Shown piece by piece: positions 16,251 through 23,748 of a DNA stretch of 32,259 nucleotides (positions are counted from its first letter, which is position 1; each line of letters begins with the position of its first letter). The DNA is taken from assembly GCA_949840775.1 (NCBI GenBank), contig CATKXO010000034.1, positions 1-32,259 on the forward strand. The letters are read 5' to 3'. The translations under genes were made by a program, and so were the position numbers. The notes beneath the pieces were generated by a model, which saw only the letters and a list, made by a program, of their open reading frames with translations, did not search any database and was not told the DNA's origin. Origin of the DNA: an uncultured bacterium (GTDB lineage: Bacteria; Bacillota; Clostridia; Oscillospirales; Oscillospiraceae).

Positions 16251-17359
16251 TTCCGATACTGTGCTGCGATGGCTTCCAGCTCACCCCAGTGGTCCTCCAT
16301 GTCGGCCACCAGCTTGAACTGGGTGCGGCAGCGGTCCAGATTGTGCTTTTCCCGGGCAATGTGGAAGTACTCATCCCCCACCAGGTAGTCGGTGAGGAAG
16401 CGCATCCCGCACTCCAGGGTCATCAGCTTGGCCCCCCAGGGCAGGTAGGCGATTTCCTCGCTGCTGAGGGAGCCGCCGGTGCCCTCCAGGAAGGCGGCGG
16501 TGTAGGCGGCAAAAAGGTCCAGGTCCAGGCTGACCTTGCTCAGGTCGGTCTCGTCCTCGGCACAGTGGTTGGCCCCGAAGCGGATGGAGTCGCCGAAGTC
16601 GTAGAGCACCAGGCCGGGCATCACAGTGTCCAGGTCGATGATGCACATCCCCTCGCCGGACTTTTCATCCATGAGGACGTTGTTCAGCTTGGTGTCGTTG
16701 TGGGTGACCCGCAGGGGCAGCTTGCCCTCCCGCATGGCGTTCAGGGCCACGGAGCAGTCCGCCTCCCGGGCCAGGACAAAGTCGATCTCGGGTTGGCACT
16801 CCGCCGCCCGGCCCAGCTTGTCCTCCTCCACGGCGGCCTTGAATTTGGCCAGCCGGTCCTCGGTGTCGTGGAAGTGGGGGATGGTCTCATAGAGGGTGGC
16901 GGCGGGGTAGTCCTTCAGCAGCTGCTGGAACCGGCCGAAGGCCCGCCCGGAGGCGGCAAAGAGCTCCGGGCTGTCCGCCGCCTGGTGGCAGACGGTGCCC
17001 TCCACAAAGGGATACAGCCGCCAGGCGCCCCCCTGGCTGTCAGTGTAGTAGTCCTCTCCGCTTTTGGGCCGGATGACCTCCATGGCCTCCCGGCTCCGGT
17101 CGCCGCCGTTGGCCAGAATCTGCTTGCCCAGGTACTCGGTCACGCCGATGATGTTGTCCATCAGCTGGTCCGGGTGCTTGAAGGCGGCGGCGCTCATCCG
17201 CTGGAGGATGAACCGGCGGCAGCACCGGTCCTCTGGCTGGGTGTGGACCACGAAGGTGTCATTGATGTGGCCCTGGCCGTACCGGATGGCCCCCACCACG
17301 GGCGCGCCGAAGTCAAAGGCACCCAGCACCTCCTGGAGGGTCTGTTCAGCCTGGATCAT
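16247..17359 (-). CDS. nahK: N-acetylhexosamine 1-kinase-like phosphotransferase
   Basis: The 370-aa protein belongs to the aminoglycoside phosphotransferase/choline kinase fold. The catalytic motif is THNDTKLNN (219-227; Asp222) and the metal-binding motif IDLDTVMPG (241-249). The N-terminal YGQGHINDTF (27-36) is the typical nucleotide-loop region of NahK/LnpB. In bifidobacteria, NahK phosphorylates GlcNAc and GalNAc at C1 within the lacto-N-biose/galacto-N-biose pathway. The neighbouring nucleotidyltransferase and galE fit that role. The start is ATG 17359 (MIQAEQTLQEVLG), overlapping the previous stop by 4 nt; the open frame extends upstream only into the neighbouring gene. Specificity for N-acetylhexosamine is inferred from context and motif resemblance; another sugar or amino-alcohol kinase is possible. 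Confidence 0.8.
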   Translation of the reverse strand: MIQAEQTLQEVLGAFDFGAPVVGAIRYGQGHINDTFVVHTQPEDRCCRRFILQRMSAAAFKHPDQLMDNIIGVTEYLGKQILANGGDRSREAMEVIRPKSGEDYYTDSQGGAWRLYPFVEGTVCHQAADSPELFAASGRAFGRFQQLLKDYPAATLYETIPHFHDTEDRLAKFKAAVEEDKLGRAAECQPEIDFVLAREADCSVALNAMREGKLPLRVTHNDTKLNNVLMDEKSGEGMCIIDLDTVMPGLVLYDFGDSIRFGANHCAEDETDLSKVSLDLDLFAAYTAAFLEGTGGSLSSEEIAYLPWGAKLMTLECGMRFLTDYLVGDEYFHIAREKHNLDRCRTQFKLVADMEDHWGELEAIAAQYRK

Positions 17360-18282
17360 GACTCCACCTCCCACAGCCGGTCGGGGTAGAGCCCGGCGGC
17401 TGTCTTCTCGGCGATGGCGGCGGTGACGGTGGGCTTGTCCTCCCGGTAGGTGACGCCATACCACTTGTCCTCGCTGCGCAGAACCTTCACCCGGGCCTTG
17501 CCCTCGTCAATGAGCTGGCTGACCACGGTGGGCAGGAAATACTCCCCCTTCTCCGGGTTCTCCGCCAGGGTCTTGTCCAGGAAGGCGGGGAAGCGGGCCA
17601 GGGCCTCGTCCAAAAAGCTGCGGGTAAAGCCCCACATGTTCATGGATACGATGGTGTCGCCGGGCAGATCGGTCCAGGTGGCCCCGTCGTCCTCGGTGTA
17701 CCGGGGGGGCTCCCCTTTCTCGATTTTGGTGCGCTCGGTCACCTGGGTGAGGTAGTGGTCCGCCGTCTCCTCGCAGACGCCCCGGGCCACGGTGCCGTTT
17801 TCGGTGACGGTGTTCTTCAGCAGATAGCCCACCATCACGTACTCATATACGTCCCCGTCCTCGTGGGCGGATAAGTAGCTGTAGATCTCCCGGAAGGCCT
17901 CGGGGCCGTAGTAGTCGTCGGCGTTGATGATGGCGAAGGGGCCGTCCACAATTTTCCGGACGGACAGGGCGGCGTGGGCGGTGCCCCAGGGCTTGGTCCG
18001 GCCGGCGGGGACCGAGTACCCCTCGGGCAGGTCCTCCTTCAGCTGGTAGGCGTACTTCACATCCATCACTTTGGATACCCGGTCACCGATGGCGGCCTTG
18101 AAGTCGGCCTCGATCTCCGGCTTGATGACAAAGACCACCGTCTCAAAGCCCGCCCGGCGGGCGTCGTAGATGGAGTAGTCGATGATGAGCTGGCCGTGGT
18201 TGCCCACCGGGTCCAGCTGCTTCAAGCCGCCGTACCGGCTGCCCATACCGGCGGCCATAATCACTAAAACAGGCTTTTTCAT
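17356..18282 (-). CDS. Sugar-1-phosphate nucleotidyltransferase
   Basis: The 308-aa NTP-transferase family protein starts with the nucleotide-binding signature MAAGMGSRYGGLKQLDPVG (9-27) and has the metal-binding NADDYYG motif (120-126). Such proteins beside nahK are thought to convert HexNAc-1-P and UTP (or a similar nucleotide) to the UDP-sugar. The long insertion after the NADDYYG block and the KWYGVTYREDKP segment near the C-terminus match this nahK-linked group as I recall it. AGGAGGA lies ahead of ATG 18282. The stop overlaps the nahK start, so the two enzymes are produced together. Whether it works as a pyrophosphorylase or as a uridylyltransferase swapping with UDP-glucose cannot be told from sequence. 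Confidence 0.85.
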   Translation of the reverse strand: MKKPVLVIMAAGMGSRYGGLKQLDPVGNHGQLIIDYSIYDARRAGFETVVFVIKPEIEADFKAAIGDRVSKVMDVKYAYQLKEDLPEGYSVPAGRTKPWGTAHAALSVRKIVDGPFAIINADDYYGPEAFREIYSYLSAHEDGDVYEYVMVGYLLKNTVTENGTVARGVCEETADHYLTQVTERTKIEKGEPPRYTEDDGATWTDLPGDTIVSMNMWGFTRSFLDEALARFPAFLDKTLAENPEKGEYFLPTVVSQLIDEGKARVKVLRSEDKWYGVTYREDKPTVTAAIAEKTAAGLYPDRLWEVES

Positions 18283-18305
18283 TGTTGTCCTCCTCAGATT
18301 TTTAT

Positions 18306-18485
18306 GTAAGGGCGGATATCATCCGCCCGTTGAAATTCGCCGGGCGCGATGTAGGGGCGCACAGTGTGCGCCCGTTCAGATTTGCGGTAAGAGGTACGAG
18401 CGTGCGGTAAGGGATACGGGCGGACAATGTCCGCCCCTACAGACAGGAGCATCCGGAAATGCGGGCGCACGATGTGCGCCCCTAC
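18306..18485. repeat. Array of four GTAGGGGCG-type hairpins
   Basis: The whole gap between galE and the nucleotidyltransferase gene consists of four related palindromic units of about 25 nt: 18306-18330, 18351-18375, 18416-18440 and 18461-18485. Each starts GTAGGGGCG (first copy GTAAGGGCG) and ends CGCCCG or CCGCCCG. The first two are in forward orientation and the last two inverted. Between them lies a 20-nt tandem duplication (18383-18402 and 18403-18422, 17 of 20 identical) starting TGCGGTAAG. The GTAGGGGC end is shared with the repeats at 777 and 8266. Confidence 0.8.
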
Positions 18486-18488
18486 AGA

Positions 18489-19508
18489 TCAACCCTTGTA
18501 CCCGTTGGGGTTCTGGGACTGCCACTTCCAGGAGGAGGCGCACATCTCCTCGATGCCCAGCTGGGCCTCCCAGCCCAGCTCCTCCCGGGCCTTGGCGGGG
18601 TCGGCGTAGCAGGCGGCGATGTCGCCGGGGCGGCGGGCCTCAATGACGTAGGGCAGCTCATGGCCGCAGGCCTTCTCATAGGCGTGGACCACGTCCAGCA
18701 CCGAGTAGCCATTTCCGGTGCCCAGGTTGCACACGAACAGGCCGCAGTTGGTGTCCAGCTTCTTCAGGGCGGCCACGTGGCCCTTGGCCAGGTCCACCAC
18801 GTGGATGTAGTCCCGCACGCCGGTGCCGTCGGGGGTGTCGTAGTCGTTGCCGAAGACGTGGACCTTCTCCAGCTGGCCCACCGCCACCTTGGCGATGTAG
18901 GGCACCAGATTATTGGGGATGCCGTTGGGGTCCTCGCCGATGAGGCCGGACTCGTGGGCGCCGATGGGGTTGAAGTACCGCAGCAGGGCCACGTTCAACT
19001 CAGCGTCGGCGGCGCAGATGTCCATGAGCATCTTCTCCTGGAAGAGCTTGGAGGTGCCGTAGGGGTTGGTGGTGCCGCCGGTGGGGAAGTCCTCACGGAT
19101 GGGGACGGTGGCGGGGTCGCCGTACACGGTGGCGGAGGAGGAGAAAACGAAGTTCTTTACCCCGTGGCGGCGCATGGCCTGGAGCAGGTAGAGGGTGCTG
19201 ATCAGATTGTTGGAGTAATACTCCAGGGGCTTGGCCACACTCTCGCCCACGGCCTTCAGCCCGGCGAAGTGGATGACCGCGTCGATGCCGGGGTGCTGGG
19301 CAAAGAGGGCCTCTACCTCGGCCTCGCTGCACAGCTCGGTCTTGATGAAGGGGACCTTTTTGCCGGTGATCTTCTCCACCCGGCGGAGGGATTCCTCGCT
19401 GGAGTTGTACAGGTTGTCGGCCACGACGATGTCATAGCCGGCCTCGATGAGCTCCACGCAGGTATGGCTGCCGATATAGCCGGCGCCGCCGCAGACAAGA
19501 ATAGACAT
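18489..19508 (-). CDS. galE: UDP-glucose/UDP-N-acetylglucosamine 4-epimerase
   Basis: This enzyme interconverts UDP-Glc/UDP-Gal, and possibly UDP-GlcNAc/UDP-GalNAc, using bound NAD. The 339-aa extended-SDR protein has GGAGYIGSH (7-15), the serine motif SSSATVYG (123-130) and the catalytic Tyr150 and Lys154 in NPYGTSK. Length and motifs are standard for GalE. AAAGGAG precedes the ATG at 19508. It would complete a Leloir-like branch with NahK and the nucleotidyltransferase. The hairpin array that follows it may reduce or tune read-through into those genes. No convincing promoter was found; a TACAAT box at 19559-19564 (minus) has only a weak -35. Confidence 0.95.
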   Translation of the reverse strand: MSILVCGGAGYIGSHTCVELIEAGYDIVVADNLYNSSEESLRRVEKITGKKVPFIKTELCSEAEVEALFAQHPGIDAVIHFAGLKAVGESVAKPLEYYSNNLISTLYLLQAMRRHGVKNFVFSSSATVYGDPATVPIREDFPTGGTTNPYGTSKLFQEKMLMDICAADAELNVALLRYFNPIGAHESGLIGEDPNGIPNNLVPYIAKVAVGQLEKVHVFGNDYDTPDGTGVRDYIHVVDLAKGHVAALKKLDTNCGLFVCNLGTGNGYSVLDVVHAYEKACGHELPYVIEARRPGDIAACYADPAKAREELGWEAQLGIEEMCASSWKWQSQNPNGYKG

Positions 19509-19656
19509 AATAACCGCTCCTTTACAGAAATAGTTGCGCGGGTTCGTTTGATATTCCTATTGTAGCGCGTCAGAAGCAAAATTGAAATAGACAATATCAC
19601 TAATAATCTGGAAAATCGTTCGGAGCTTGGATTTATTTACAACAGCCTTTTCGTAG

Positions 19657-19687
19657 AAAAAAACAGGGCCGCCCGAAGGCGGCCCTG
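19657..19687 (-). terminator. Intrinsic terminator of hbd
   Basis: A perfect 10-bp stem, CAGGGCCGCC (19664-19673) and GGCGGCCCTG (19678-19687), has a CGAA loop and is followed on the minus strand by seven T residues. It lies 14 nt past the hbd stop. Confidence 0.93.
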
Positions 19688-19700
19688 TGAGGGAAGCAGA

Positions 19701-20606
19701 TCAGCGAGCCAGGCTCTGGAAGTGGGTGAGGACGGGGTTGACGCCCGTCTTCTTGCCGTTCTCGTAGGTATAGAAGCCGGCGCCGCTCTTGCGGCCCAGG
19801 AAGCCGGACACCACCAGCTTGCGCAGCAGCAGGGAGGGGGCGTACTTGGAACCGATTTCCTTCTCCATGGTGGTCATCACGTCCAGCAGAATGTCCAGAC
19901 CGATCATATCGGCCAGCTCCAGAGGACCCATGGGATGGTTGCAGCCCAGCTTCATGCCGTTGTCCATCTCTTCCACCGAGCCGATGTAGGAGCCCACGAT
20001 GACGCAGGCCTCGTTGAGCATGGGCAGCAGGGCCCGGTTGACGATGAAGCCGGGCTTGTCGTCGGCCTGAATCAGGGTCTTGCCCATCCGCTCGCCCACT
20101 TCCTTCACGGCGGCCAGCACCTCCTGGGTGGTGAGCAGCCCGAAGATGACTTCGCACAGCTTCATCCGAGGGACGGGGGAGAAGAAGTGCATACCAACCA
20201 CCTGAGAGGGCCGCTTGGTTGCGGAGGCCAGAGCGGTGAGGGAGATGGAGGAGGTATTGGAGGCGAAGATGGTGTGGGGCGGGCAGATCTCCTCCAGGGA
20301 TTTGAAGACGGCCTGCTTGGCCTCCAGCACCTCAATAATGGCCTCAATAACCAGGTCGGCGTTTTTGGCGCCCTCCAGGGTGGCGTCGTAGGTCAGCCGG
20401 GCCAGGGCGGCGTCACGGTCTTCGGCGGTCATGCGGCCCTTCTCTACGTCACGGGCCAGGGCCTTCTCGATATTGGCTTTGGCCCGGTCCAGGGCCTCCC
20501 GGCGCTGGTCGTTAAGGACCACATTGTATCCGCTGGTAACAGCATTCTGCGCGATGCCGCTGCCCATCAAACCGGCGCCCACTACGAAAATGTTTTGAAT
20601 AGCCAT
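19701..20606 (-). CDS. hbd: 3-hydroxybutyryl-CoA dehydrogenase
   Basis: This NAD(P)-dependent enzyme reduces acetoacetyl-CoA to 3-hydroxybutyryl-CoA in the butyrate-forming pathway of clostridia. The 301-aa protein has the Rossmann motif GAGLMG (10-15), NTSS (117-120), and the catalytic dyad His140 and Glu152 in HFFSPVPRMKLCEV. It is slightly longer than the usual 280-285 aa; the extra residues are in the mid-region and a C-terminal tail (NPVLTHFQSLAR). It stands alone, with an AAAGGAG ribosome site, its own terminator and a possible extended -10 promoter. The other butyrate genes (thl, crt, bcd-etf) are not in the window. Confidence 0.93.
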   Translation of the reverse strand: MAIQNIFVVGAGLMGSGIAQNAVTSGYNVVLNDQRREALDRAKANIEKALARDVEKGRMTAEDRDAALARLTYDATLEGAKNADLVIEAIIEVLEAKQAVFKSLEEICPPHTIFASNTSSISLTALASATKRPSQVVGMHFFSPVPRMKLCEVIFGLLTTQEVLAAVKEVGERMGKTLIQADDKPGFIVNRALLPMLNEACVIVGSYIGSVEEMDNGMKLGCNHPMGPLELADMIGLDILLDVMTTMEKEIGSKYAPSLLLRKLVVSGFLGRKSGAGFYTYENGKKTGVNPVLTHFQSLAR

Positions 20607-20679
20607 AGCGTTTGCTCCTTTTCATTCCTTATTTTCTAATCTTATTCCCGTCCTTCCGACTGCGGAATCAACTGTGCTT

Positions 20680-20688
20680 ATCATAGCA
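20680..20688 (-). promoter_or_regulatory. Possible extended -10 promoter for hbd
   Basis: On the minus strand TGCTATGAT (20680-20688) is an extended -10 box about 74 nt before the hbd start. No good -35 box is present. Confidence 0.4.
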
Positions 20689-20750
20689 TATCAACAGGCG
20701 CAAGTCTCAGCATAAATGGCCTTTCAATCTGCAAATATTGACCTGAAATG

Positions 20751-21254
20751 TCAATAGCTGTTTAGGGGGACGGAGCCGTCGTCCCGCCCCTTTTCGATGG
20801 AGCGGACGACCGCGTAATAGCCGTAATCCTTGTTTACCTGGACCCAGAACCGCTCCCCCTCCTTTTTTCCCAGCAGGGCGGAGCCCATGGGGCTCTCCTT
20901 GCTGATCAGGCCGTTGAGCACATCCTGGCGGACGGAGGTCACCACCTGCCAGGTCTCCTCCTCCCCCTCGTCCTCCAGATAGACGGTCACCCTGTCATAC
21001 AGGCCAACCTCGTTGGGGGCGGAGCTGCTGTCGATGATGACAGCTGTTTCAATCATGTTCTCCAGGTATCGGATGCGGCTCTCGTTCTTGTTTTTCTCCT
21101 GCTTGGCCGCCTTGTACTCAAAGTTTTCGCTCAGGTCACCGAAGGCCCGGGCCACTTTGACCTCCTCCACCAGCTGGGGGCCGAGGGTGAGGCGCCGGTA
21201 GTCCAGCTCCTCCTGCATCTTTTTGATGTCGGTTTCGGTCAATTCATTGTGCAT
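20751..21254 (-). CDS. greA: Transcription elongation factor GreA
   Basis: This factor enters the RNA polymerase secondary channel and stimulates cleavage of backtracked RNA. The 167-aa protein has an N-terminal coiled coil with the tip motif ARAFGDLSENFEYKAAK, where Asp40 and Glu43 correspond to the essential acidic pair. A C-terminal FKBP-like domain contains YDRVTVYLEDEGEEETW and ISKESPMGSALLGKKEGE. GAGGA precedes ATG 21254. It lies downstream of ahcY on the same strand across 127 nt of hairpins, so co-transcription is possible. Its stop codon sits inside a weak 6-bp inverted repeat (20737-20755) with no T-run, so termination is unclear. Confidence 0.95.
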   Translation of the reverse strand: MHNELTETDIKKMQEELDYRRLTLGPQLVEEVKVARAFGDLSENFEYKAAKQEKNKNESRIRYLENMIETAVIIDSSSAPNEVGLYDRVTVYLEDEGEEETWQVVTSVRQDVLNGLISKESPMGSALLGKKEGERFWVQVNKDYGYYAVVRSIEKGRDDGSVPLNSY

Positions 21255-21269
21255 TTCGTCCTCACAAAC

Positions 21270-21379
21270 TCCATTTCATTCCGCCCGGCTAAAGCCGGGC
21301 ATCCGTTTCATTCCGTTGTTTGTCCTCTCCAAATGGAACCCGCTTCGCTGGGCTTCCATTTGGGGCCGGCTTTGCCGGC
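21270..21379. repeat. Hairpin cluster with flanking direct repeats between ahcY and greA
   Basis: Three stems fill this gap: GCCCGGC/GCCGGGC (21283-21300), CCAAATGGAA/TTCCATTTGG (21329-21363) and GCCGGC/GCCGGC (21365-21379). A 14-nt sequence, TCCATTTCATTCCG (21270-21283), recurs as TCCGTTTCATTCCG (21302-21315), flanking the first stem. No T-runs follow. Confidence 0.6.
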
Positions 21380-21381
21380 TC

Positions 21382-22626
21382 TTAGGCCTCCCAGCCGGCC
21401 AGATATGCTCTCTGGTCCTCGGTGAGCTCGTCGATAGTCAGGCCCATGGCGGCCAGCTTCACCCGGGCAATCTGGTCGTCGATCTCGTCGGGGACGATGT
21501 AGACCTTCTTCTCCAGCCCCTCCCGGTGCTTGGCCAGCCACTCCAGAGACAGGGCCTGAACGGCGAAGGACATGTCCATGATCTCGGCGGGGTGGCCGTT
21601 GCCCCCGGCCAGATTGACCAGCCGGCCCTCGGCCAGCACGTTCAGGACGCGGCCGTCCGGGAGGCGGAAGCCCTCGATGTTCTTCCGCCGGGGGAAGGTC
21701 CCGGCGGACATGGCCCTCAGGGCGGCCACGTCCACCTCGCAGTCGAAGTGGCCCGAGTTGCACAGGACGGCGTTGTTCTTCATCACCTCAAAGTGCCGCT
21801 TGACAATTACATCTTTGCAGCCAGTGGCGGTGACAAAGATGTCACCGATTTTGGCTGCCTCGTCCATGGACATGACCCTAAAATTCTCCATGGTGGCGTC
21901 CAGAGCCTTGAAGGGGTCCACCTCAGTGACCACCACGTTGGCCCCCATGCCCTTGGCCCGCATGGCGATGCCCTTGCCGCACCAGCCGTAGCCGGCGACG
22001 ACCACCGTCTTGCCCGCCACGATCAGGTTGGTGGTGTGCATGATGGCGTCCCAGGTGGACTGGCCGGTGCCGTACTTGTTGTCGTAGTAGTGCTTGGCCT
22101 TGGCGTCGTTCACCGCCATCATGGGGCAGGGGAGGATGCCCTCCCGCTCTCTGGCATAGAGGCGGTGGATGCCGGTGGTGGTCTCCTCACAGCCGCCGAT
22201 GAGGCGGTCGCCGTACTGGGCGCACTTGCCTCCCAGGAGGTTAATCAGGTCGCCGCCGTCGTCCACGATGAGGTGGGGGCGGCACTTCAGGGTCTCGACA
22301 AGCAGGTTTTCATACTCCTCCATGTTGACCCCGTGGACCCCGTAGGTGGCCACCCCGGAGTCGGCCACGGCGGCGGCCACGTCGTCCTGGGTGGACAGGG
22401 GATTGCAGCCGGTGAGGTGGACCTCCGCGCCCCCCTCCCGGAGGACCAGCCCCAGGTTGGCGGTCTTGGCCTCCAGGTGGACGGAGACGGCGATGGTCAG
22501 CCCGGCAAAGGGCTTCTCCCGGCGGAACCGCTCCTCAATGCCGCTGAGGGCGGGCATAAAGTCCCGCACCCACTGAATCTTTTGATGGCCCGAGGGGGCC
22601 AGGGACATGTCTTTGACAATACTCAT
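21382..22626 (-). CDS. ahcY: S-adenosylhomocysteinase
   Basis: The enzyme hydrolyses S-adenosylhomocysteine to adenosine and homocysteine, using bound NAD, in the activated methyl cycle. The 414-aa protein has HLEAKTANL (50-58), GGCEETTTGIHRL (144-156), VNDAKAKHYYDNKYGTGQS (172-190) and the NAD-binding GYGWCGKG (212-219). It is shorter than the eukaryotic and proteobacterial enzyme (about 430-470 aa), lacks the usual C-terminal HYRY tail, and resembles the Thermotoga/archaeal form. That form can also act on related nucleosides such as S-inosylhomocysteine in some archaea, so substrate preference is open. GGGAGGATC precedes ATG 22626. A possible extended -10 (TGTTAAGAT) lies upstream; no SAH riboswitch was recognised. 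Confidence 0.95.
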   Translation of the reverse strand: MSIVKDMSLAPSGHQKIQWVRDFMPALSGIEERFRREKPFAGLTIAVSVHLEAKTANLGLVLREGGAEVHLTGCNPLSTQDDVAAAVADSGVATYGVHGVNMEEYENLLVETLKCRPHLIVDDGGDLINLLGGKCAQYGDRLIGGCEETTTGIHRLYAREREGILPCPMMAVNDAKAKHYYDNKYGTGQSTWDAIMHTTNLIVAGKTVVVAGYGWCGKGIAMRAKGMGANVVVTEVDPFKALDATMENFRVMSMDEAAKIGDIFVTATGCKDVIVKRHFEVMKNNAVLCNSGHFDCEVDVAALRAMSAGTFPRRKNIEGFRLPDGRVLNVLAEGRLVNLAGGNGHPAEIMDMSFAVQALSLEWLAKHREGLEKKVYIVPDEIDDQIARVKLAAMGLTIDELTEDQRAYLAGWEA

Positions 22627-22741
22627 GGTGATCCTCCCTATGGTGTTATCCTCTTTGTTATGGGAAAATTTCGGCGGCTCTATCTTAACATATTTTCTGC
22701 TCCAGGGAAAGAGGAAATAAAATTTGTTTACACTTTGGACG

Positions 22742-22770
22742 TAGACATTTCACCCAAAACCGGGTACAAT
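22742..22770 (+). promoter_or_regulatory. Promoter for the rhomboid-like gene
   Basis: TAGACA (22742-22747), a 17-nt spacer and TACAAT (22765-22770) lie 39 nt before the chosen ATG. The position of the -10 box argues against the earlier in-frame ATG at 22780. Confidence 0.7.
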
Positions 22771-22809
22771 ATCCTTTACATGAAAAATGACCAAAGGGGT
22801 TTGATCTAT

Positions 22810-23676
22810 ATGAGGACTCTCTCCCGGTGGCTGTCCCGGTTCAGCTATAACCATTCCAATCTGTGCGTAGAGGGGTTGATCCGCTACATAGTGGGCGGCA
22901 ACCTGCTTGTCTTTATGCTGGACCTGTTCACCCACGGTATGTCCACCAACTGGCTCACCTTTGTCCCCGCCTACATCTTTCAGGGGCAGGTCTGGCGGCT
23001 GATTACCTTCATTTTTATCCCCATGAGCTTTGGCCCGCTGGGCTTTATCCTCACCACCGTCTTCACCTACTATATGGGTGTCCGTCTGGAGAACGCCTGG
23101 GGCTCCGCCCGGTTTACCATCTACTACGGGCTGGGGGTCATCCTGAATATCATCGTGGGCCTGCTCCTGCCCCTGATTAACCCCATGTATCTGCTGGTCC
23201 AGACCGCCGGCATGAACTACCTCCACCTGTCCCTCTTCCTGGCCTACGCCACCCTCTACCCCGACCTGACGGTGCTGGCCGCCTTCTTTATCCCTATTCG
23301 GCTGAAATGGCTGGCCCTGCTGGACGCCGCCCTGTTTGCCTATGAGATTCTGCTTTATCTGTCCTATGGCCAGTTCGCCATGGCTCTGCTGCCTGTCATC
23401 GCCATCTTCAACTACTTTATCTTCTTCTGGGACGACCTGATGGAGGTTCTGGGCCGGGGCCGGGCCAGGGCGGTGCACCAGCACTCCTCCCAGACCATCA
23501 ACTTTAAAAAGGCCCAGAAGGACCTGCGCCAGCGCCGGGGTTACCTCCACAAGTGCGCTGTCTGCGGCGTCACCGACCAGGACGACCCCAATATGGAGTT
23601 CCGATACTGCTCCAAGTGCACCGGCTACTACTGCTACTGCGCCAACCACATCAACAACCACACCCACGTGCAGTAA
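22810..23676 (+). CDS. Rhomboid-like membrane protein with C-terminal zinc-ribbon
   Basis: The 288-aa protein has about six transmembrane segments (about 25-210) in a rhomboid-type arrangement, including the family-like FQGQVWRLITFIFIP (57-71) and YYMGVRLENAWGSARF (87-102). The rhomboid catalytic GxSG serine and partner histidine are not visible: the equivalent stretch reads YYGLGVILNIIVG. It is therefore probably a non-proteolytic pseudo-rhomboid. A basic linker (about 215-247) leads to a cytoplasmic metal-binding tail with C249-x2-C252, C267-x2-C270, C275, C277, H280 and H284. ATG 22810 follows AAAGGGG and the promoter; the very long open frame upstream is antisense to ahcY. Function is unknown; a chaperone-like or membrane-protein quality role would be speculation. 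Confidence 0.8.
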   Translation: MRTLSRWLSRFSYNHSNLCVEGLIRYIVGGNLLVFMLDLFTHGMSTNWLTFVPAYIFQGQVWRLITFIFIPMSFGPLGFILTTVFTYYMGVRLENAWGSARFTIYYGLGVILNIIVGLLLPLINPMYLLVQTAGMNYLHLSLFLAYATLYPDLTVLAAFFIPIRLKWLALLDAALFAYEILLYLSYGQFAMALLPVIAIFNYFIFFWDDLMEVLGRGRARAVHQHSSQTINFKKAQKDLRQRRGYLHKCAVCGVTDQDDPNMEFRYCSKCTGYYCYCANHINNHTHVQ

Positions 23677-23699
23677 AGCATTTTCCTTTACAAAGAGAC

Positions 23700-23732
23700 G
23701 CGTCCCATCCGGTATAGATGGGACGCATTTTT
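23700..23732 (+). terminator. Intrinsic terminator of the rhomboid-like gene
   Basis: GCGTCCCATC (23700-23709) pairs perfectly with GATGGGACGC (23717-23726) around a 7-nt loop and is followed by ATTTTT. It lies 23 nt after the stop. The convergent GalM-like gene ends at 23749, so the stem may slow transcription from that side too. Confidence 0.93.
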
Positions 23733-23748
23733 GCGCTATTCAGGCAAA

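Noticed and set aside
18306-18485. A possible CRISPR array
   Set aside because: Repeats are palindromic, differ in orientation and sequence, and have no uniform spacers; no cas gene is present.
20737-20755. ATTGAC/GTCAAT inverted repeat as the greA terminator
   Set aside because: The stem is only 6 bp, overlaps the stop codon and is not followed by a T-run.
22627-22741. An SAH riboswitch ahead of ahcY
   Set aside because: The leader contains an extended -10-like box and AT-rich sequence, but no recognisable SAH aptamer pairing.
21223-22809. The 5' extension of the rhomboid-like open frame (817 codons in all)
   Set aside because: It is antisense to ahcY and lies upstream of the promoter at 22742-22770; translation most plausibly begins at 22810.
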